Shown here: in pieces, positions 53,272 through 64,000 of the stretch | How the letters are laid out: each line of letters opens with the position of its first letter | How positions within the stretch are numbered: the first letter of the stretch is position 1 | From: Mactromeris polynyma | Lineage: Eukaryota; Mollusca; Bivalvia; Venerida; Mactridae | Length of the DNA stretch: 64,000 nt | Reading direction: 5' to 3' | Assembly: GCA_032209605.1 (NCBI GenBank) | Contig: JASFXZ010000009.1 | Coordinates: 14,061,553 to 14,125,552, forward strand | Notes under the pieces: generated by a model | Databases searched by the model: none | What the model was told of the DNA's origin: nothing | What the model saw: the letters and a program-made list of their open reading frames with translations, nothing else | Position numbers and translations under genes: made by a program

Positions 53272-56200
53272 TTAGTCTGCCATATTACGTTTGTTTGTTA
53301 TATTATCTAAATCAAATCTTTTCTTTTCCTGACATAATTATGTAGCAATGTCTACAGCTTTGTTTATTTATAATTATCACGCTATGAACATTTATAGCAT
53401 ATACGACACTTGTGGATTGCATGCATCAAGTACGTTGTTGACATAAACGGCTTCTGAAGCTGATCACATACAGTATATCTTAACTGAAGTATAGTCATGA
53501 GAAAGCAACACTTCTAAAGTACGGTAAGTGTAGTACATGTATGTGCAATGAATATAGTTCTCTTTTGAGGAACAGTGTACAGTAAACAACTTCATTACCG
53601 CTGCGACCTTAGACAAACAATATGTAGTGTTGACAATGGACAGGCTTATATCGTTCTAGACCTAGAATAATCGGTTATCGGCACATGAAATAAGTTAATC
53701 GATTTAAAAGTCGAGAGACTGCCACCTTGCGAGACGCATTCCGTCCTTATTATTTTGTCTTGCGTACCATTATAATTGCTATAACACTTATTGTACATCG
53801 ATACATGTTAATGTCGTTTTTTACTTGGCCTTTCATGGGCGACTCTATATTTACTCGGAACTAGAATGGAATTAATTATTTAATTAAAAGTTTCTAGAAT
53901 ACTTATGACATTGTTAGAAATGTAATAAGATCTTTAGCCATTCAGCACCTATAACATACCTATCATTTGTACGGACAAGCGTATTAGGATATAATTAATG
54001 ACTTGGCACTGTTTGTGCTTAGGTTCTTTAATTGTTACTTAATTTTACAATAATTTAATAACACACACGAGCATGTCCACATTTCTGTATGCGCGTGCAT
54101 ATTATGTTAATATGGATATCTGTAACACGGGCATTAAATGTGCGCTAAATAACCAAAGCTGTCGATGCGCAATAAAACATCTTTCAATTCACTTATTTGA
54201 TACAGCACTTAATTATATAACTCGAGTATATAAAATAAAACTTGTAGTATTAAACATCCATACATTACTATCAATGAACTTATTGGACAACTTAATGATT
54301 ATACGCAGAGAAGCAATACGTTTAAACAATTCGTTCCCTTACACGACCATGATAGACTGGTGAATAAACATAATTACCCTACGCTTAGAGTACCAGATGT
54401 TTGTCTGCTCCTCACGACTATTGCAATATTCGTATTATGTTAACCTTACATCACTGATTGTCCTAATGTACAGTTCTCACTGATATAATATTTATCGGAA
54501 GTACTGGTAGCTCTTTGATCGATTCCAGGAGAGTAGTCCTCAAGTTATTTTCTACTTTCCAAATTCTACTAGTACATAAGGGTCTTCCGCACACTCTAGG
54601 AGTATATATTTGCAACTAAAACTGCCTATTTGCATAACATCTCTTACTTGTAGCTACGTTATGTTGTAGAGACGTTGTTTTCCATTTCTATGTTAATAGT
54701 AATTTATACTGACAGGCATGTTAGCGTAACGTTTTATATTTGGGGAACAATTTTTCTATCCGGCTAGAAATGTCACCTAACGGAATATTGCTGAGTTATC
54801 AAGGGATATTGGTGGTTGGCTAACAATATACATTACTCAAACACTTATAATCGATCACTTAACCTTGATATTAAACTAGATGTTGTTGTTCACACTATTT
54901 TCCCGGTAGTATGGAGATTTGTTCTAATGTATCTTAGTATTTATGTAGCAGAGTCTATTTTCGTTATTTTTGAAGATGACCGATACGCTTCAAAGTGGGA
55001 TTTTTGCACATTAAACTTAGAAATTTGGGGAAAAGTCAAGAAATTACAGCAAAATTACAGGATTTAGTGATTAATCAATCAACAATTGTTATGAAACTGC
55101 CTATGAGAGAAAAACCTCGATCGTTGTCAAGTTTTAGCTAAATTTACTTTATCTGGTATATTTACAAATTGGGAATATATGTATTTTTTGGCATTGGGAA
55201 TATAGCCGAAAAACAGCTGAAGGTAAACCCTGATATAGTATAAATATGTAAATCAGAACATCAGAAAGGTACATAAGACATCGTATGAGAGTTATTTTGA
55301 AGTATGTTCGAGAAAATACTACTAAGCAAAAACTAATTCGTAATTTCTACAAATGATATGGCCTTCTGCAACGTGTAGATATTATTTTCTTCAAACAACA
55401 CGCTGTGTTTTTATAATTATCATGTTATGTTTCTGAATCTTGTGAATCATTTACGTTTATGGTATACACTTAATCATATTAGGGCATACATGTCATGATA
55501 TATTTTCTGAAACCAAATCCTACAATATTTATGTGCACAACTTGCACCATTTTATGCGCGGGTAAAACGTGACAAATTTAACTTGCATTATGATTGACTT
55601 ATTTTAGCTCCTGTGACAAATGTATTCAACTTTGAAATAGGTCCATCCAAGGATCATTCCTGTGAGGTTGACAAATTGCATTAATTGCTATAGGATATGT
55701 TGTTTATAGAAAATATTGGCAGAATCGCGTCGAGGGACAACCAACGATTCTTAAATTAAGTTTAAATAAAATTATAATTGCGTCATTGCATGAAACCAAT
55801 CATAGCCACTGTACTATGTAAATAAAAACATACAAAACCCTACTAAATGCAGTGAACAAATCGTTGTGTGACAAAGCCATCATATTCAGAACACAAACGT
55901 CTGTGTCGCATGTAGGTTAAATGGATCTATGTCCCAATGATTCGCGCCAAATTGCTTGGGCGAAGAGCTCAAGTCATATTATATCAAAACAACACGGCTT
56001 CCGTTGTCTACAGATACTTTAGATTTTCCACAATTTTCGCTCTCATTTTGGCTAGGAACATTACGGTGTCTGAAAGCATGAATGCTTTACAAATACATTA
56101 TATTGTGAATGACATTCACCGATATTTGATATGTCATCTTTCATATTTCCATCTAGCTTACATTATACTATATGACATTCACTTGTGTTTCTCTAACATG

Positions 56201-56345
56201 TTAAATATAATCACTAATGATTTTTAAAAGTTTAAATGTTATATCTTGGTTATATTGTGCCAGCATTTATTGATTCATGTTTCCTAATAATGTATTGGTG
56301 GTGTGAAACAATTGCAAAAGAAAAGCGCGGTTGTTACAGTGAACA
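53272..56345. other. Unassigned AT-rich DNA
   Basis: Several open frames of 80-100 codons (54073-54363, 54816-55067, 55937-56227) show no recognisable domain or neighbouring splice logic that I can defend. Confidence 0.4.
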
Positions 56346-56349
56346 CAAC

Positions 56350-56575
56350 ATACACAAATGAATGCATCCCACACAAACCCCAGGGAAATAACTGTCTATG
56401 AAACATTAGGTATTAAGGAGGTGTGAGGGCAAACATCTATGGGAATGGGATGAATGAATGGTCTGGCTGATTATCAAAGACAACAATGGTGAATCAAAGG
56501 CGGCAACAAGGGGTGAGGTATATAATAACACAGTCAACTAGCGAAGTCTGTCATGGATGGAAATATGTAGTTTTA
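56350..56575 (-). repeat. Interspersed repeat family D, copy l
   Basis: Plus-strand text 'acacaaaccccagggaaata', 'actgtctatgaaacattagg', 'gggcaaacatctatgggaat', 'gaatgaatggtctggctgat', 'caaggggtgaggtat' is the reverse complement of the family in the copy-a subtype. Divergence from the other copies is higher. Confidence 0.7.
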
Positions 56576-57165
56576 TCGCTATCTAGTCCGAATGCGTATT
56601 AGTAATCATTGTTTGTGTACATTATAATTGACATTTATCAATGTTTTAAGAAAATGGATGTTTTACATGTAAACTATTGTCCTTTTATAGGAGTTTAAGA
56701 AATTTAAAAGTTTCTGACCAATAACTCATGGGTAATTGAAGCGTATTGGAATGGTACCCCCCAATATCAGAAATTGAAATCCACTAGTTAAACAGTTTCT
56801 GGTACAATGTATGTTCCCCTGGTGCCACCGTACCCTCATGTTACCTTTATCTCATTAATGTTCAATTGGAGACAAATCTGGAAAAAATCAGGCGTCGATG
56901 GGCGGAGGATTTCATTCCTGTATCAGACCACTCGACAATCTGACGTTGAACAAGGCGTTCGACGGGTTTCTTTTTGCATTTAATCTCCTGTCCCAGAAGT
57001 ACGATAATCAACATGGTTGTGCGATTTGTGACACTTCAAAATATGCACATTGACCAACATAGTCGTCTGACCAAGTTTCATAATTTTAGGCCAGTCCGAT
57101 AGCTAAACAATGCTGAAATTTTATAAATTCAGTATATTTAAGAAATGCAAAATGCAGCTCCTCAT
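56576..57165. other. Unassigned DNA
   Basis: No supported feature seen. Confidence 0.45.
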
Positions 57166-57167
57166 AA

Positions 57168-57590
57168 TTATGGGTTTCGAAATATTATTTCAGCATGAAT
57201 ATTCGAATCATCTCTGACGTATGACCACGGACTTATTCTCTTATTTTCTTGTTGTGTCGTCGTGCAGTCCTGGGACGTTCCGTACTTTGAATACATTGGT
57301 GATGGTCTCTTGTTTGGTATTCTTACCCTTATTATTTTCGGTCTTGTTTGATGTCTCGATCGTGTGCTGCCTCTTGGTTCATTTGGTATTATTTTTGTGT
57401 TCCTATGGGTATATTCCACTCCCTTATCTTCTGAAATACTTGTCTAGGGAAGTTCTGATTTGTGCATATCACCCTCCTTTTGATATCGTTACTTTTTCAA
57501 TTCACTTTTATTACGCCTTCAGCGAAAACAAAATACCGATATACACGGCAGTAATCTCTGTATACTCTATTAATAAATGGATAGGATAGG
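57168..57590. other. Unidentified open frames on both strands
   Basis: Plus strand 57221-57589 encodes 122 residues, strongly hydrophobic in the middle (Cys/Leu/Val-rich). The minus strand at 57168-57419 encodes 83 residues, basic and polar (Arg/Lys/Thr/Asn-rich), open back to a stop at about 57453. The hydrophobic frame may merely be the complement of the polar one. If either is real, the minus frame looks more like a soluble coding remnant, perhaps of a mobile element. No family is recognised. Confidence 0.2.
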
Positions 57591-58085
57591 ATCAAACCGA
57601 TAATGAAAACAAAAACAGAGGAAGCTAATGGTTTATGTCATCCAAATAGTAAGTAAATGTCTAAAAGACTACTAGTAATAGCATACAATCAACGTTCAAC
57701 GCTGGCATTTGGGCAACGTATGAGAAAAACTAGGTCAAAATTTCCAAAAGAGATATATATTGTCGTGTTTGTATTAACATTGTACTTTGTGTGTGGGTAG
57801 GCAATTTCTCAAAGCATAATAATCATTTTTTCTACATTAGATGGGGTGGAAATATCCAACTACTTCTGCAAAAACTATTACAACAGTCGAACGGATCACA
57901 CTACAATTAAATTACAAACCTATTCCAAAAGCAAAAGAAGGCATGATTTTTCATACTTACAACGCACTTGATTTTTATAGTAGTAGTCAATTGCAACAAG
58001 GAAATACAAATAAACCTTTAGAAATATGTTGTTGAAAGAAAGATCAATACCAAGTATACGTAATTTCTTATTTATACAAGGCTGA
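57591..58085. other. Unassigned AT-rich DNA
   Basis: The small open frame 57841-58035 lacks any domain. Nothing supported. Confidence 0.45.
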
Positions 58086-58089
58086 AACC

Positions 58090-58760
58090 AAACGTGAAAT
58101 TACAGTCTTAGTAACACCACACTGCGGTCACCGCAAGACAATGTCGAGTCGTTTGGTGGGAAGAAAAGGCGCCTCTCATTCATAGTCACTTACTTCATTT
58201 TTAGTTCCGATTTGCACGAACCAAGTAAGAAAAAGTCTAAGTTGTAAGATTCGCAAACGTTTTGGGGTATATGTGGCATATTGACTTGTCAAGGTCACGG
58301 ACAACATGAATGTTCCTTTACAATTTCTCGAGGGCATCCTTTTTCTCATGACAATTCATGAGGCCGCCTTGATGCCGCTTGCGGGAACGAGCAGTTGACT
58401 GTCTCTTTCGCACGGTATTCGCACGATGTCATAATAAGGTAACATTGCCGCAAAGAAGCCGAGGGATTTCTGCAAGAATGTCGTACGATTTGAAAGGGTC
58501 TCTCTGGCGGTAAAACTCACTAAAAATCATGCAGTTCATGTACTAAGCCCGTATATTGACTGTATGGTGTCCGTACGGAGCCCATAAGGAGACGACCGAA
58601 CGACGAAGGGCCGCCACAACAACTTAAATACTTGTATGAATGTCTGTTGTGGTCATTGTGGTTGTCAGGCCATTGTCTGTGGTCATGGAAAAACCGCAAT
58701 TACGTCTAACGTACGGTGACCATATCCCAGTTGTTACCGCAGTTTAACATAGACAGATAA
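58090..58760. repeat. GC-richer block, probable decayed DNA element
   Basis: Noticeably richer in CG dinucleotides than its flanks. 'cactgcggtcaccgcaagac' near the left edge and 'acgtacggtgaccatatccc' plus 'gttaccgcag' near the right edge are partly inverted relatives. The interior has clustered 'cgcacggtattcgcacgat' and 'gtacggagcccataagga' strings. No open frame of note. Likely a non-autonomous transposon remnant, but no second copy is present here. Confidence 0.35.
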
Positions 58761-60985
58761 CTGACAATATAAAGGAATACTACGCAGGGTAATACATATG
58801 TCTCCTCTATTTGATTTAAGGAACATATCTTTTAAAATCTAAATGATATAAAATGATCAATTGATACAACTGAATGGACGTTCAACACGAGTTACAGCAC
58901 GGGAAAATAATCTTAACACAGCAGTACAAACTGACATTAGGTGTAACGAAATAACAACATCTACACAAATATTAACACTATGAGAGAAAAAAAGAAAACT
59001 AAAATTTAACAATAATGATATATTATACTAATACTGGAAACAACGAAGAGAATAAACAATATCCAAAAAATTAAGAAGCTAACTACTAAGTCACATTGTG
59101 AATGATGGCTGTTTGTAAGGATGATTTACGACTTGAGGTCCAACGTGTAAGCGAACGCAAATTACAACATTTGTTCACCTATGTCAATCTCAACATTGCC
59201 TAAAGAGCAATCGACTTACCAAGTTTGTTTGGTCTTCAAAATGTACAGTGTAACCAAGAACCAATTGTTTGCTCAAGACTTCCAAAGTTTGTATATCTAG
59301 ACGCTTAACTAGTTCATTATTGATATCATATAATATGTCTACTCAATACATCATGAATTGACACTGCTGTATTTACCACTCCGTTGGCTTGATGTGTTAT
59401 CCGGCAAAATAGTCTTATATTGGATAATATCATGAAAGCCTCGTCTGGAGTCATAGTCAACTACCTATCTCCGCTTCTATTTCAATAAGTCAAACACAAA
59501 ATATTATTACGTGATAAATATTTCACAATATTTCCTCGACAGTACCAAAAAATACCGATTTAACACAGACAATGGGGAATTGCATGTTTGGTTTAATGCC
59601 GTTGTTATAGTATGAAGATGCAAGCGAATACTACAGAGGAAGTGGCATACGCGAAACATGGCTTTTAAACATGGTACCACTAGGGAACGATCGAAAGAAT
59701 CGAATGGGAACGGAATGTAGATTTAAAAAAAGACAAACATTGGGAACAATGGAACAATACCGGTCTGTACAACAATAAAACACGAAGGTTACTCCGGCTT
59801 CACAATCTGTCAGTATTCCTACTGAATATATAAACCAGCTTGATGGTATATCAACCTCGCACTTAACCGTTATGTCCACAGAAGTTATACTTATTAAATG
59901 CCAGTCATTCACTGACAGTTCCATGGCTGTAAATCAATCGCTGTATGATTATTTCCCTTTATGTTTCTTTAGATAAATACTAAGTTCCCTTTCCTTGGCC
60001 TGAAGTAATATCGTGTTCTCCCCTTCTATCCGTGACCGACTTGCCTACTAAGCTTATCCTTTAATGCATTCCCTTATGTCATCAGAATGCAATCTTATTT
60101 AACCGTTGTTCTTAAGCATCCCGTTGGTATCAACAGATTACTTGTTTTGTAATTGGTCAAACTACTAAACGAAAGATAATGTGCAGATATTTACGTTAAT
60201 GGGTATATGGACACACTCCCCATATTAGTTTGGACAATATAACACTATCTGAGGTTATTTAATATTCAATATTATAGACTTAACTAACTTCGTCTAGGAT
60301 CACATTTAAGCAAACTAATTGTGTAATCACCTCCTTTATTAAACCATCTATGGTGATTTATGTTGATTTGGTACTTAACAGTACAATATTTGCGACGTAT
60401 ATTGCACGAACATTAATCATTCTCACTGCAAGACCATCCGCAATGGCTTTTTTGTAATATATTCTTCCTAGAGAGATCGTTATTAACCATACATAACATA
60501 AATAATTAGCAATGAATACAACAGTAATGTTAGAAACATTTCATACTTATCACTTAAGCTTTTAAATGGGAACCTAAATTCATAATGACAAAATCTGAAT
60601 ATATACAATATTATGGACCGTGGTACATACATTGCAACAACAGAGAACAACACGTGACAGTTGTTACTGTTACTGACAGTTCCAAGATTATAGGTCCTTG
60701 TATTATTTATCTATTCTCTTGTTGTTGCCGTGCATTCCGTGTCGTTGCATATTCGTGTTTTACGGTCGTTAGTGATATGGTGTTGTTTAATCGCCAATTC
60801 CTGATCCATTAGGTTTTCGGCACAGCCGTACTAACACGCTTTTGCTATTAGCATATCAGTATTATGTAAACCAGTCAAATCTTACGTTAACCACAAAACC
60901 AACTCCTCTTCAACCGAACAACGTTTGTAACATTGTATTGGTTAACCGTTGGATAAGTGGTACGTTACCTTACCGAAAGCATCTG
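58761..60985. other. Unassigned AT-rich DNA
   Basis: Open frames at 59631-59924 (minus) and 60585-60812 (plus) have no recognisable domain. The string 'aacctcgcacttaaccgtta' near 59850 resembles 'aacctcacacttaaccgcta' at 4841, hinting at a small, old dispersed repeat. Confidence 0.4.
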
Positions 60986-60989
60986 AATT

Positions 60990-61125
60990 TCGGTAACTTT
61001 ACCGAACTATATTTTGGGATGGAGTGACCAGCAACATTACATCTCGGCATTGTTTTATGTTGTACAACAAATCTATAACCTTCAAATTACGCCGAGCATC
61101 TTTTTTCAAGATAGTTCTTGTTGTC
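60990..61125. repeat. Dispersed repeat R1, copy 2
   Basis: 'cggcattgttttatgttgta', 'caacaaatctataacctt' and 'cgccgagcatcttttttcaa' with 'gatagttcttgtt' match 234-340 in the same orientation, with about 30 bp missing in the centre. Confidence 0.6.
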
Positions 61126-61450
61126 CTTACTTCCACACACCTTTTCATCTATAAGGTATAGTTCTTACGTGTGCCTCCTTTCTTTTCCTATGTCTAGATC
61201 AGTCCAGAGAAATCCTGAGTTGTGGGTGGATGTGGCCTTCCCTGCTCTAGTTTTACTTTTGTATATATGTGTACAACACATATGGTTCACTACTAAAGTA
61301 GTAAGTAAGACATGAATTGGTGTGGGAACTGAGTACGATATAATCCTCGAAGTAGTAAAAATATTATGCAAACTTTGGTAATTATAAGTCAGTATTATAA
61401 ATACTTGGTCGTATAAGGACAATTACGCTATAGCTAGTTATAATAAAATA
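61126..61450. other. Unassigned DNA
   Basis: No supported feature. The open frames at 61118-61315 and 61165-61422 overlap on opposite strands. Confidence 0.4.
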
Positions 61451-61452
61451 CA

Positions 61453-61600
61453 TACTAAATAGACAGAATAAGTTGCCACAGGGAACGCCACATATATACA
61501 TAAGACATCTCCACACATATACCTCCGGGAAAACAACAATCCACAAAACATAAGGCATTTGAGGAGGCACCAAGGGTACATACCTAATAAACACCGCAAC
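61453..61600 (-). repeat. Interspersed repeat family D, copy m
   Basis: Plus-strand text 'ataagttgccacagggaacg', 'ccacatatatacataagaca', 'cctccgggaaaacaacaatc', 'aaggcatttgaggaggcacc' and 'aagggtacatacct' is the reverse complement of the family tail half. The 5' half is absent. Confidence 0.78.
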
Positions 61601-64000
61601 ACGTGTACAAATGCAGATAAACGTGATTTGAGAGGTACAATAACTTTAGATGGTGGTACAATAATTTAAATTCAATAAATACTACATCAAGCATTGCAAT
61701 GTAATTTGTCTTTCTACATTACCATAATAACAACACAAATATTCGGTATAAGGAAACTTTATCTTACCAAACATCCATGTTGAACAATGATTGCCTGAGA
61801 TTTGCTAGTCCCACAGGAGAGCGTTATATTAGCAATGCAATCCTTCTCTTAGCATCTATACACTGAATACTAGACATCATTAGGATGTTTGTCCGACGAT
61901 TCAGATGCTTATAGGCTTCTCTTCCTCTTGCTCACAAACGTATACACAATGATAGTCCAGTAAAAGAGAGGTTCAGAAATGTTAGTTTAAACATATTTAT
62001 ATTTATTTGTCTCAGGTGGCACTTTTCATTGTTCACAAGTGTGTACAATTTGCTCGCGTCTCCTTGCGTTGTGGGGTGGATATGCGCTCTCTATGTGGCG
62101 TTTCCTGTTCGACGTCTAATTAATTGTCACCCTGACACTTAGAAAAATATTTGGAACGGTACATGTAAAGCTCTCAAAATCAAACGATCATGAGGTAGTG
62201 CATGCATCGGCTACCGAGCGCCAAAGTGAAAATGTACTTAAATTATGTAGAAGATGTATAATGCGCATACCGCTTTCAACTTAACCACATTTGTTGTTCT
62301 GTCTCCGTTCCCATTCATTATATTATTTCGTGCCGTTAGTAATAATGTTGATATTTCAATAAAACTTTAACTAGGCATAATTTTTAAAAGATCAGTGACC
62401 TCAACTTGGGGGTTAGATCTAATATGCATGGCGAGACGAATGTGCAATAAATGTGAAAGTGACATCCCGTACTGCTTTCTCGTTTCGCTCTAATGATCAT
62501 GGATGGGAAGCCTAAGAGTACTTCTAGAACGGGACAAATATGTGCCAGTTTCATGTACGTACTTAACAGCATTACGTCAACGTAATTTATCACTAAACAA
62601 AATCCTAGAAATATTGGCTCATTTAAGTAGAAGATATATGCCAGAAACAGGCATTAATTGTCACTTGTGCTTTTTTTTAAAAAAGATAATTAATTGTAGG
62701 GAAAACAAATATTCCTTTTTTTCTTGTAGGAAATCAATAAGTTAATTTGAATGTCTACACGTTATAAGATATGTTTCCGGACCGCTTTTAATTACTGCTA
62801 AACATCGAGATATTTGATATAATACTTTATATCAAGCTCTGAAGAAAACTACATGGTGCAACATGTTAAGTAGATCCTACGCCGCTTCCAATAGGTCCAC
62901 TTTGATAGACCTCTATATGCTGGCGTACAAATACGACTCAGTGCAGTTCTGATATTTTCACACGACATTTACGTTTGTATCTTGTCTCTTTTGGCCTTGT
63001 TTATTGTATTTAATGTATTGTGCTTTTAAGCGGCTGTGTACTATGTATGTGGTATTTTGATCGCCTTCGTAATTCAGTTTTCCTTTTGAACTGCGTCGGT
63101 AGTTCCCAGACAATATTACAGAGAATGAACCATAGCTAAGGTGTGTTTCAGCTTTTAATCCCTTTTGAACTTTTTTTTCTTTTATACAATTTATTGTATT
63201 TTTCAATTGTGCTTGTTCGTGATATATTCTTACAAAAGCAATATACTAATCAACTATTACAGAAATGCATTTCTTTTATTGTTGCGGCTCATATACAATG
63301 GGAATGTAGATTTTAATTCTTAGTTACATGTTTCGTCTGACTGAAACATTTCTTTTATGTTTTTTCTATTTTTGATTACATCATTATATAAGTCACATTA
63401 GATGACTTTTAAATTAAATGCATCCAATTAAAGGCAAACAGTTGCCTGCAACAAATCAACACTCTCGATGTGTCCGCGTAGTACGTTGATTGCGTTACAA
63501 ATTACAGAAACACGAATGCTGCCATTAAATCAGACAGTCAATAGTTACTAAAATGTGCAAACACGAGTGTCCTGTTATATCACAGCTAAATTGCAGCAGT
63601 ATCACTAAATTGTCTGAGATGAGCTGTTATGATCTTTCTTTATTGCACATTCACTTCTCATGAGGTCACAATTCTCTCCGGAAATATAAAATCATTTTAT
63701 GATCGCAAATGAACATATGAATACATCTTATTTTTTATGTATTGGTTCCGACGTTGTCAGATGCTTTCCAGACAGCCCAAACATCCACTATAATGTCTTT
63801 GTTAATCTCATAATTCTCAATACTACCAGTCATTGCGTTCGGAGGATGGTTTTCAGACGTTTCTGATATAACATCTATGGGATTTATCATATTTTTGAAC
63901 GGGACTACCGTGCTTTTCTTTGCGTCGTTTAGAACCTCATTAGAGTGCCCCGACTAGTTGCAGTGCAGTGCAAATAATATAATAAGGCCAACTTAGGTAC
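61601..64000. other. Unassigned AT-rich DNA
   Basis: 'ctatgtggcgtttcctgttc' plus 'gacgtctaat' near 62089 resembles the D tail and the fragment near 50345. Open frames at 62384-62593, 62503-62745 and 62958-63206 have no domain. No supported gene to the window end. Confidence 0.4.

Noticed and set aside
52318..53345. Leu/His/Tyr repeat proteins over the 29-bp array
   Set aside because: All three frames of the unit lack stops, so any start produces a long frame.
57221..57589. Mitochondrial-type membrane subunit
   Set aside because: Hydrophobic and Cys/Leu-rich, but no match in order of residues to any subunit I know; likely the complement of a polar frame.
1..64000. Telomeric repeats, rRNA genes, histone or snRNA clusters
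   Set aside because: No TTAGGG-type arrays, no conserved rRNA or snRNA cores and no histone motifs were seen on either strand.

Overview
This is eukaryotic, almost certainly animal, nuclear DNA. It is AT-rich and has no bacterial-style gene packing. It carries tRNA-derived SINEs, a non-LTR retrotransposon, several kinds of short inverted-repeat DNA transposon (MITE), four minisatellite arrays and one 5.3 kb satellite block. The SINE tails (a 'gttgaaaa..cggcgt' type 3' end) and the general repeat mix resemble marine lophotrochozoans, particularly bivalve molluscs; that taxonomic guess is inference from memory of such repeats, not a database result. The only convincing protein-coding sequence is the reverse-transcriptase ORF of a 5'-truncated L2/CR1-like LINE at 39.56-41.16 kb. 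I see no host gene with recognisable exons. The rest looks intergenic or deep-intronic.

Layout. 0-4 kb: mostly unique AT-rich DNA with two old dispersed repeats. 4.0-4.7 kb: two tail-to-tail copies of a short interspersed family that recurs at least eleven times in the window (called family D here), one of them with a 45-bp internal triplication. 4.9-6.7 kb: a mosaic of two interleaved palindromic MITE families (U and H), then a 41-bp tandem duplication with CRE palindromes. 7.8-8.5 kb: 60-bp minisatellite. 9.6-10.7 and 15.2-15.7 kb: long-arm fold-back elements and a 177-bp pogo/Tc-like MITE. 18.8-19.65 kb: a 30-bp minisatellite that sits inside, and is made of, a piece of family D. 20.5-25.7 kb: SINE, MITE and D copies in unique DNA. 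25.8-31.1 kb: 21-bp satellite with higher-order repeats. 32.3 kb: a core-promoter-like site with a splice donor (speculative). 33.2-36.1 kb: D copy, SINE, CAA/CAG-type repeat, tandem tRNA-like SINE heads. 38.4 kb: a possible signal-peptide first exon (speculative). 38.6-41.5 kb: two MITEs, then the LINE lying inside a split pogo-like MITE. 44.6-45.7 kb: two more dispersed repeats. 46.6-49.2 kb: 16-bp G-rich minisatellite. 49.9-52.1 kb: two SINEs and a D copy. 52.4-53.3 kb: a 29-bp minisatellite of exactly 30 copies without an indel. 53.3-64 kb: mostly unassigned DNA with D copies, a GC-richer block and a second copy of the repeat seen at 0.2 kb.

The main biological story is tandem-repeat birth. 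Five arrays with periods of 16, 21, 29, 30 and 60 bp fill about 10.3 kb (roughly 16 percent) of the window. At least one large array, and two smaller expansions (a 45-bp triplication and a poly-C run), can be traced to positions inside the same dispersed repeat family. Most long open frames in the window are by-products of these arrays (units with no stop codon, on both strands) and should not be read as genes.
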